Of a stretch of DNA of 64,000 bases, positions 55,295 to 64,000 are shown piece by piece. This DNA is from Sesamum alatum (Eukaryota > Streptophyta > Magnoliopsida > Lamiales > Pedaliaceae). The position numbers were made by a program, and so were the translations under genes. The notes under the pieces were generated by a model. The model did no database searches and was not told where the DNA came from. It was given only the letters and a program-made list of their open reading frames with translations. The DNA is taken from positions 22,797,395 to 22,861,394 of the forward strand of contig JACGWO010000004.1 of NCBI GenBank assembly GCA_034509735.1, given 5' to 3'. Positions within the stretch are counted from its first letter, which is position 1. Each line of letters begins with the position of its first letter.

Positions 55295-56945
55295 TATTAT
55301 ATAAAAGTGTGAATGCTAACTTTATTTGTTCATGTCTTGAAAAAGTATTTTTACCCTTCACTTATTACTTATTTTAATAATCTAAAAATATTTTTACAAA
55401 ACCATGTTTTAATAGATAAAGAAACTATCTGATAATCCAAATTCTGTTAAATTACCTAAATATAATTTGGGATAAATAATATTTTTCAACTAAAACAAAT
55501 AAAGGCATATGATATTTGAATTCGATTAATTTTGCAGAAGAGATTTTAAGTACCTCAAAAAGTTAATGTGTTAGGGTTAGGGTATATATGATAACATTTG
55601 AAGTTAAAATTTGAAATGAAATATTGCATATGTAAATATTAAGCTAAAACTTCAATAAATAACAAATTAAAATATATCAAGCTCTCTTTATTATACTATA
55701 TTTATATTATTTATACTTATTTATTATACAATAATAAAACTATGATCCCAGCAATATTTGTTTCTTTTGTGAAAAGACATTTAAACTATTGTTTAAGGAC
55801 TACTTCTGAATAATAAACAAGAATTAGTTACAAAAAGGACAATCTTAATTAAAAAGAAAACTATTTAGTAGTTCTAATTTCTCTAAAATACTCTAAACTA
55901 CCAAGATATAATTTTAGAATGATATTTTCAATTAAAACACAATAAAAAGGCAAATAATATTTTAGATAAGGGATTTTAAATTAATATTCTATAAAAGAAT
56001 ATTTTATTGGGGTACATATGATAATGATTGGTGTATATAAGTTCTATATACACTGCATTCGAAAAATATTAAACCAAAATATTAATAGATAACAAATCAT
56101 ATTAAAGAATAAAGATTATAAAATTTCCAACAAAAAAAAAATTCATGAATCTTACTATTTACAATTGCCTCTATTAAAACAAGTGAACTATGATTGATCA
56201 ACTTTTCTAAGATTAGACAAATGTCTATACAAGTAGATTTACTTTCATGTCATTTATTTTCCCAATGTCATGGATGTCAACTAACAATAATGCAATTTGG
56301 TGTTTAAATTGTAGGGAAAAACATTGTCATTTAATACAATAATAACATCAAACTGATAAATGTGAATATAATATTACAAAAAGATTAAAGAATATGTAAT
56401 ACAAATCTACAATTTGAAATTATCACAACACCTAACCCCACTCTCAATTGCTATCCCCTACAAATGAAATTTCCCTGACGTGAGAAGTTAAAAGAAAGTG
56501 TAAACATATAATAAAGGATCAAACTTAAATGTGTGTGGGTATTGAAATGAATATGATTTATATACAAATATAATATATAAAAATAATATTTTTATAAATT
56601 AAAATAACTATCTTGTTTCTAATTGACATATGTTATATATCATGTTCTAATTAACATATGTTTTATATCATGTACATATTTATATGATGTATTAAAATAT
56701 GACAATGTATGCCTACATATTTATATAATAAAATATATAAATAATACTCAATTAAATTAAAGTAACTATCACCTATAAATCTTTTTATACAAGTATGATG
56801 ACATACGAATATATATATATATATATAAAATATAACATATAATAATTTTATAATTTAAACTGACAATATGAAATGATTATGAAACACGTACATATTTATA
56901 TGATGTATTAAAAATATGAGAATATATGCATACATACCTATATTT
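55295..56945 (+). other. AT-rich DNA beginning with a third Helitron-like 5' end
   Basis: Immediately after the CTAG at 55294 the sequence TATTATATAAAAGTGTGAATGC...TTATTTGTTC...GAAAAAGTATTTTTACCC repeats the Helitron 5' pattern seen at 6311 and 51582. No matching 3' hairpin and CTAG was found before 56945. The remaining sequence is very AT-rich, with TA runs near 56808-56826 and no gene. Confidence 0.4.
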
Positions 56946-57158
56946 GTCACACCCCAAGGCCTGGACAACAGACAACTTCCTACCTCAAGGCGCGACATGT
57001 ACATGGGATTCATCCTGAAGTGCCTAACCCATCGAATCTCAACACCGAAATTTCTAAAATGGTCCTACAAATAATTACATAGCAAAAGTAAGTACAAAAG
57101 TCACATAGTTATACGTATGTACACCACTAGTGTTTTTACAAGCTTTGGGAGCCACGCG
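56946..57158 (+). repeat. Gypsy LTR-like 5' fragment
   Basis: It begins TTTGTCACACCCCAAGGCC, the TGTCACACCCC start common to many plant Ty3/gypsy LTRs. It is cut at 57158 by the start of copia copy D. A similar GGGTGTCACACCTCTTGGCCC occurs at 5867-5887. Only the start motif supports this. Confidence 0.45.
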
Positions 57159-58867
57159 TATTAGAATAGGTGACCGTGAAGTCAATCTTGTTAGGCTTAT
57201 GTAACCTAATTCTGACATTCATTGTGTAAATAATTGTATTCTAAATAAATGTGATGTTCAGTTACGGCATTAATACATTGATTGTGTTCACATACTGCTT
57301 GATATCTATAACTGTTCAATGCACAACCAAAGCCCACAGATCGAAAAGGTTAATCCAAGAAACTCAACTGCGCAAGGGATAGCAGTCATGAAATCAATTT
57401 CTCTGGATTGGACTGAAATTCTCCAATTCAAAGTACCTCGAGATTGGATATCGAGGGTCCATTTGAGACTTGCACTAAATGATTGTAGTCGCGTTTCATC
57501 AACGAGTGATGAAGATCATCCATGCAATATTAGTGGGTTAGCCAACTCGGTGTCGGTTGACTAAGGTGACTCGCGGGAGTCGTCATATGAAAAACCTTGA
57601 GTAAGGATGGTCGGTATGACTTGCATTCCCATTCCGACAGTACGAGATTGTTCCTCTGACTTGAGGGACTACTATGGTCACATGCACACCATGCCTGTAT
57701 CTTAGGTTTGGCAAGAAGCTACCAAGACGAAAGACTTGGTTGCTATAAGCCCTATCTAGTACAACCAAGATATGTAATGTGGACAGTAGGTCCCAAGATG
57801 GAATCTGACTCCTATCAAATGATTGACAGTAGTGTCTCATCTATACTCTGAGATTCGTTCCCTATAAAATTTGTGGTCACGGTGATTGAAGTGGGATAAG
57901 ATCCAAGTGATGTTTCAGTGGGTAAACGAGTATTGGTTTAACTAGGCTTGGTTCATGAATTAGATTCATGAAATAAAGAGTAGGGCTATCTCCGTCTTTA
58001 TGTAGAATGAAGATGGAAATACTAATTTTTGGCTTATGTACTTATTTGATATTTACTAAAAGCCCATTAAAAATTATTGGATTATTAAATAGGATTTAAG
58101 AGTCCATTGCACAAAGTCCATCAAGGGATGGACGGACGAGATCTAATCTTGGGGCTAGTTGAGATGAAGGGCTAGGATTAAGTCTAACTTAATCAAATCC
58201 TATGTTGACTAGGATTTGACTAGGCCAAAATCCTTGTTGTGTTAGGAGTGCTTCTATTGAAGAGTTTGACTATGATTAGGAAGAAGGCTTCCTTATAAAT
58301 ACTCATTGCACATACACACACACATACTAATTCTCTACAACTCTCATCTCACACACACACACGGCTGCCCCTCTCTCTCTCATCCGACCTCTCTCTCTCT
58401 CTTCACACTTCAAAGTGTTTCAAGTTGTCTTGTCTTTGATACAAGGGAACATTTAACAATCAATCACGTTAACCTAATCGCATTTGGTTGATCGTTTCTC
58501 CCTTTTCCCCTTGATCTCTTGCTAGCACGAGGGAATCAATATCCGGTGAATTGCGTAGACGATTTAGAGGGTTCCTACATTGAGATCTCAGTGGCAAAAC
58601 GTGGAAAAATGCGTGTAGCCGAACAAAGAAGTCTACAATGGGTATTCTATTGTTAGTAATGCCCCTTTTCGTTCTAACCCTATGGCCTCCATGATAATAT
58701 GCATGCTTTCTTTAATCATGAGATAAACCAAATGCCCGGGAGATTCAAGGGAACACCCTTGAACGCCTTTTATATTTTTGTTTATGCATGTTTTAATTTA
58801 CGTTTACATTTTAATACATCGCGTTTCCGCACGCGCCCTCTCCTGTAACGATCCACATAGTGTTACA
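57159..58867 (+). repeat. Copia D 5' LTR
   Basis: It starts TATTAGAATAGGTGACCGTG (canonical TGTTAG with one change) and ends ...AACGATCCACATAGTGTTACA, 1709 bp. It shares with LTR A and B the GTGACTCGCGGGA part, the TTGACTAGG box region (about 58203-58230), a TATA box and the AACACC...GTTTCCGC end. It is the most diverged of the LTRs. Confidence 0.82.
58294..58301 (+). promoter_or_regulatory. LTR D TATA box
   Basis: TATAAATA in TTCCTTATAAATACTCATTG, at the position equivalent to the TATA box of LTR B. Confidence 0.6.
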
Positions 58868-58868
58868 G

Positions 58869-58880
58869 TGGTATAAGAGC
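58869..58880 (+). other. Primer-binding site of copia D
   Basis: TGGTATAAGAGC, one mismatch to the TGGTATCAGAGC complement of plant initiator methionine tRNA, one base after the LTR end. It marks where minus-strand DNA synthesis would start. Confidence 0.8.
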
Positions 58881-61038
58881 CCGATTCGGTGTATAGGTCT
58901 AGGATTTTATGTGCTATACGTGTATAAGCATATTTTACGTGGCTTTAATTTTCGTTTTAAATCATGGCGTAGATTGTAGGGTTTATCGCATTAATTTTGC
59001 AGTTGACATATAGATCATGGAATTCATATTGTTCTTGAATTATTTTCTTTGTTTCTTGGAGAAAATGGTGCAAAAAAATAATGGAGGAAAATGAAAAACG
59101 ACGACAGCGGCAGACGTCGGCTGACGGTGCGCGCAGTGCGCACGGCCAGGCGCGTGTGCAGGCAGGGGTGCCTGCGCTGCCACCCTGGCAGGTGCGCTAT
59201 ATAGCAGACAGCACTACCGACCGCACGCGCAAGGGGGCACGGCCAGGCGCGCACGCAGGCACCCTAGCCAATGTGGCCAGCATGTGCGATAGGCAGAGAG
59301 GCGCGGCCTGTCGACCGCGTACATGAGGAACGCGGTTGGGCGCGCGCACAGGCTCCCCGACCAGGCAGCGCCCAGCGCACGCGGGCGGCATATTTGGCCA
59401 GCCAGGGCCGCACAGGCAGAGCAGCGGCCAGGCACCCGCGCAAGCAAGGGAGGCCTGTGCGCACGTGCAGGCAGCAGGTTGGGCCGCCCATGCACACGCT
59501 CTAGGCAAGCCCTGTCGGCGGTGACAACCATCACCGTTTTTCGTCTTTCTTTTTATTTTTTCGAAATTATTTATTTTGGGGTTTTCTGGATTATTTTCTA
59601 CATGTTTTTCTAAAGAACATTACTTAGAAATATTTTATTTTGGGTTCGGTTTGGAACCACCTAAAATTTAATATTGTCTTAATAATGAGGAAAGGTTTTC
59701 CTAGCAAGAAATATTGCAATGGTTGAACCGATGGTCGAATTTCTTGTGTAGAAATTTTGCGTTTATTTTATGCAATGTATGATATTGATTATCATGTGAT
59801 TGTATGAATAGCATGTTTACTTGGATATGTGAATTGCTATTTGCGTTGATGGTATTGATGAATGGATGATCACCAAGCCCTTAGACCGAATGTATGGTTT
59901 ATTTTCTGTTGGGCCTATATGCCTCGTTTTATTATTTTTCCTATCTTTTTGGTTGGCTTGGAATAATAAGACTTTCTTTCTCCCTCCATATGTTCTCCCC
60001 CCGGGTGTTCGTCGAGGTTCTTTTTCAATTGTAATGAGAATAGGTAGTAGTGAGGTTGCTTTCATTTAATTCTTGTAAGTGAAGAAGAGAACGAAGACCC
60101 AGAACTAAAGAATCCAAAGGAAGCCCAGAAGGAAGAGTCCAGGGAGATCCATGGAGATTCGAAGCGTTCGAGGCCCGATGGACAAAGAGGCAAGGCCCAT
60201 CAGTGTGTTGATGGGTTTCTACTATTCAATGTAATAGTGTAGGACCAACCCTAAATTGACCATAGATCCACTACGGGCTCAATGGGTCGCATAAGACTTG
60301 GGCTTGTGATCATCCAATAGGCACGTGCTAGGCTTTTATTTTTCATGTGGAATGTATGATGGATGAATGGTTTATTTATCATGTTCGTGTTGAAGCATGC
60401 AAATTATATATGTCTATGTATAGTGTGATGAGGTCTCGGTCTATCAAAACTCTCACTTGGTTGGACCAAGCTAAAATATTAGACCTTTAATAAATAGGCT
60501 AGAGCCTTAGTTGTTTTTCCAACATACATGGCAAAGTGAGAAAGCTAGTTTCAGTCAATTACGTGGTCTCACGAGTCGTGGCATGTCTTTTGTCCTGAAA
60601 ATAAGTAGCATGTTTGTAGTGAACAAAGTGAATACACTCCTATTTCCCGTCTCACGAGTCGTGGGGGTAGCAGTGAGTGCTATGATTCGGTTTATGGGTC
60701 GGGTCTAACGCCCGAATAACGTGATTCGCTTGGAGTCCTCGAGATCATGCAAAAGGGTGAGGCAAAACATCTTGAGAATCTCGTATGGCGTGAAAGGTAT
60801 GGAATACCTCCCACAAAGCTATTTTCCATGTGAGTCCTAAAAGCGGAGTATATAGAATTTTGTTTTTGGATCCCAAGCCCACTAGGAAAAGGATTGCCGA
60901 AAATAACATTTGAGAGTGGCATAGTTTCGTAGAAATAGTGCAAGCATTAAATGACTGAAGTCTAAATCTTTAATTGTTATTTAGCACCACTTTATTTCTA
61001 TTGATGGCTTGCTTTTATTTTAAATGTAGATTTAAAAC
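58881..61038 (+). other. Copia D leader, including a GC-rich segment
   Basis: Untranslated leader of about 2.16 kb. 59090-59522 is strikingly GC-rich, with imperfect repeats around GGCCAGGCGCG and GCACGGCCAGGCGCG, while flanks are AT-rich. Open frames occur on both strands there but are an effect of GC content. 60340-61038 matches the leaders of copies B and C. The segment at 59866-60069 shows no recognised motif. Confidence 0.7.
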
Positions 61039-61902
61039 ATGTTTAAGAATCCACTATCCTGCATACTTGAGACAAACAAATTCAATGGAACAAACTATAA
61101 CGATTGGCCGCGCAATCTGAGGATAGTCCTCGATTATGAGAACCAAGGGTATGTCATGGACAAGCCATTTCCTCGGACTTTGCCTAAAGAATCCACACCA
61201 GAAGAACGTGAGACATTCGAAATTTGCCAACAGGATAACTAGAAAGTACGTAGCGTCATACTTGCATCTATGACCAACGAGATGCAGAAACAGTATGAAA
61301 GGCTAGATGATGTTCCTTCCATAATGGCTCGCCTAAAGGATTCTTATGCAGTCCCAGACCGGCATACTAGGTATGTCGCTACGAAGGCGTTCCTTGGAAC
61401 AAAGATGACCGAAGGATCCTCTGTACATGAGCATGGGGTCAAGATGCTTACCTTAGTGGAAAAGCTTGAAGACCTCAAATCGGGGCTCGATGTCGAGACA
61501 TACATTGATGTGATCCTTCAATCACTCCCACCCTCTTTCGACCAATTTATTATTAACTACAACATGAATGCACTTGAGAAGGGCATACATGAGTCAATTA
61601 GTATGTTGGTTCAATACGAGGCAATGACCAAAAAGTCAATGCCGCCTGTATTGGTTGGAGAGGCTTCAACTTCCAAAGCGAAAGGCAAGGGTACCGGACG
61701 TTGAAAAAGGAAGAAAGGAAAAGGAAAGGCCGTCGCAGCCGCTGCAAATGCTAAGAGCGTTCCTGTTGCCAAAGTAGGGAAAGGCAAGGGAAAGAGGAAG
61801 GGTGACTCGAAGCAACAGTCGAGGGCAAATGACATATGCGTTTATTGTCATGAGAAAGGGCATTGGAAAAGGGATTGCTCTGAATTCCTTTCCGAGTAAG
61901 GT
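61039..61902 (+). pseudogene. Copia D gag
   Basis: MFKNPLSCILETNKFNGTNY start. The frame breaks at in-frame stops near 61240 and 61702 (the latter replacing the Trp before KRKKGKGK, as in copy A). The zinc knuckle is CVYCHEKGHWKRDC at about 61837-61878, C-x2-C-x4-H-x4-C. A stop near 61898 follows. It aligns along its length with copies A and B. Confidence 0.85.
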
Positions 61903-63999
61903 ATGTTTGTGGTTGAGGTTAATATGGTGACTAACTTTGCTTCGTGGATATTAGATACCAGCTATGGATCTCACATTTGCAATGACTTGCAGGTGCTGAT
62001 AAGAAGCGGAAAACTAGGTAAAGGCGAAGCAGTCCTAAGGCTTGGCGATGGCAAGGCCGTAGCTGCTTAAACAGTAGGAGTCGTTAGCTTAGTAGTTAGT
62101 GATCATGTTAGGATAGAATTAAAGTATTGTTATTATGTACCTAGCATGATCAAAAATATTATTTCCATTACGTTGTTAGACAATAGAGGTTTTGAATTTT
62201 TTATCAATAAAAATTGCTTTTATTTGATGAAGGATGAATTTACTCATCTGCTAGGCACACTTAAGAATGGCCTTTATATTCTCCAAAAGTCTAAATTAAT
62301 CATTACTGCTCAACACAAACGCAAATTAGAAAATCATGAGAACGCACAATTGTGGCATGCAAGGCTAGGTCACATCTCTCAAGAAAGGATCAAAAGATTG
62401 GTAGACTCAAGGAACCTAGAGGTGGGTAACTTGAGTGATCTACCAACCTGTGAATCTTGGCTGAAAGGAAAACGACCAGTAGGCCTTTCGTTGGACAAAG
62501 TAGGGCTACTGCAGGTCTATTGGACTTGGTCCATATGGACATGTGTGGACCACTAAGCACAGAAGCTAAAGGTGGTTTCTCTTACTTCATAACCTTCTCC
62601 AATGATCACTCACGGTATGGTTATATTTACCTAATGAGGTACAAGTTTGAAGCTTTTGTGAGGTTTAAAGTCTTTAGAATTGAAGTTGAGAATCAAACTA
62701 GCCACAAAATTAAAGTCCTACGGTCAGACCGAGGTGGAAAGTACTTAAGTGGCGGATTTCTCAATTATGTAAAAAGAAAATGGTATAGTCTCTGAATGGC
62801 ATCTCCTGTGACACAGCAACTGAATGGAGTCTCTGAAAGGGGGAACCGAACCTTGTCAGACATGATCCGATCCATGATGAGTTTACCGAACTACCCTTAT
62901 CATTTTGGGGATACGCACTTGAAACAACAACCAAGTTATTAAACATGGCGCCATCTAGTGTTGTGACCCAGACACCATATGAGATATGGCATGGCAAGCC
63001 TGCATCCTACAAATACTTGAGAGTGTAGGGTAGCCTTTCATAAGTCAAGAGGTTATTGGAGACAAGTTAGAATCAAGATCTACCTTGTGCAGGTTCGTTG
63101 GCTATCCAAAGAAAACTATAGGTTATTATTTTTATGACCCCTCAGAAGAAAAGATATTTGTTTCGAGGAATGTAGTGTTTTTGGAAAAAGGTTTTCCAAA
63201 GGATCCCCAACGTGATGAATTGCTCCTTGAGGAATCAAGTGAGACACATCAGTCATCAGCGCCAGGAGCTAGAGATACTTCGTTAAGAGGTTTTAGGTTA
63301 TGTACCCGATGGATTGAGCAGCCTCGCGAGGCTCAACATGTTGGGCGGCCTCTTCAAGCCCGGCATGTCGAACAACCTCCCGAGGAGCCAACTACAGTAC
63401 CACAACCGCTGGCCCCTATCTTGTCTGTGCACCCAGTTCCCACTGATGTTCCAGTGCTTCCTAGGCCAGCTAGAGTGCCATGTCCTCCCGAGAGGTATAG
63501 CTTTCTAGGCATGACCGGTCAATTGAATAATGATCCTAAGACATACGGGGATGCGATGTTTGACATCTACTCAGGAAAGTGGCTTGAGGCCATGAAAGCT
63601 GAAATAGACTCCATGAGCACAAACCAAGTGTGGATGCTTATGGACCCACCCAAAGGTATTAAACCCGTCGGGTGTAAATGGGTCTATAAGCATAAACTTG
63701 GCATTAATGGAGAAGTAACTACCTTCAAAGCTAGACTAGCGGCAAAAGGCTACACTCAACGACCCGAGGTGGACTTTCAGGATACTTATTTGCCAGTAGC
63801 CATGGCTAAGTCCATTCGGATTATGCTTGTCATAGCTGCATGGTATGACTATGAAATATGGCAAATGGACGTGAAAATGGCATTCCTTAATGGTTTCATT
63901 GAGGAAGTAATCTATATGGATCAGCTGGAGGGATTCAGTATCGTTGGAGAGGAGCAGAAAGTTTGTCATCTTCAAAAGTCCATCTATGGCCTCAAGCAA
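61903..63999 (+). pseudogene. Copia D pol: protease, integrase, RT start
   Basis: The protease motif reads LDTSYGSH, where copies A and B have LDTGCGAH. 62146-62470 carries the pre-integrase region (LWHARLGHISQERI). A frame change near 62470 leads to integrase (LVHMDMCGPLS, SDRGGKYLSG). After another near 62770 it continues to the RT entry (about 63640-63990: KWVYKHKLGINGE, DTYLPVAMAKSIRIM, MDVKMAFLNGFIEEVIYMDQ). The YVDD active site would lie beyond 64000. Stops and shifts inactivate it. Confidence 0.85.
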
Positions 64000-64000
64000 G

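Larger units (their letters stand above)
57159..64000 (+). mobile_element. Ty1/copia retrotransposon copy D, cut by the window edge
   Basis: 5' LTR 57159-58867, primer-binding site 58869-58880, leader to 61038, gag from 61039, then protease, integrase and RT to the end of the window. It is the only copy with its 5' LTR inside the window. It is inserted in a gypsy-LTR-like sequence. It is decayed by stops and frameshifts. Confidence 0.9.

Noticed and set aside
59024..59534. Several Arg/Ala/Pro-rich open frames on both strands
   Set aside because: They overlap in many frames within the GC-rich leader of copia D; GC content alone removes stop codons. No domain was seen.
1..64000. CRISPR arrays, operons, tRNA or rRNA genes
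   Set aside because: None seen. The repeats are transposon-derived, the gene structure is eukaryotic, and no cloverleaf-like tRNA gene was recognised by eye.

Overview
This is a transposon-rich stretch of a plant nuclear genome. Plant origin is shown by plant-type LINE, Ty1/copia, Ty3/gypsy, CACTA and Helitron remnants, by an F-box/DUF295 gene and by a plant SASA-domain carbohydrate esterase with a GT-AG intron. The AT-rich intergenic DNA and the flavour of the copia family suggest an asterid dicot, possibly Lamiales; that placement is only an impression. Only two host genes are visible: a frameshifted F-box/DUF295 gene (11728-12894, +) and an apparently intact two-exon esterase (50217-51202, -). 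Nearly everything else is transposable-element sequence, mostly decayed and often nested. Layout, left to right: 1-412 holds copia LTR pieces in both orientations. 413-4790 is a decayed minus-strand LINE. 4790-5880 is AT-rich, partly LTR-like DNA. 5880-6310 is a LINE C-terminal fragment. 6311-8621 is a Helitron-like element. 8700-9276 is an Emigrant-like MITE. 9277-13579 is intergenic DNA around the F-box gene. 13580-15484 is a LINE fragment interrupted by a solo LTR (13702-14457). 15485-21531 is copia copy A (minus strand, with its 3' LTR but no 5' LTR). 21540-22740 has an orphan ORF fragment and about 75-bp GATCTTT-type tandem repeats. 23028-25313 is a Ty3/gypsy pol fragment. 25314-49214 is a CACTA (En/Spm) region: its 5' end is present in repeated copies, its transposase genes are decayed, and it contains a LINE (35503-48302) that in turn contains copia copy B (35624-42398). 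49218-51580 holds the esterase gene. 51582-55294 is a second Helitron-like element carrying a LINE piece fused to copia copy C. 55295-57158 is AT-rich DNA with another Helitron 5' end and a gypsy LTR-like fragment. 57159-64000 is copia copy D, with 5' LTR, primer-binding site, long leader, gag and pol, running off the window. The four copia copies (A-D) are one family: same gag start, same leader, same LTR termini (TGTTAGAATAGG...). Their LTRs are about 1.7-2.0 kb, with a TATA box and, upstream of it, a cluster of TTGAC (W-box core) motifs. Each carries disabling stops or frameshifts, so each looks dead, but copy B is still one continuous frame broken only by stop codons. All calls rest on reading the sequence and on family knowledge; no database search was possible.
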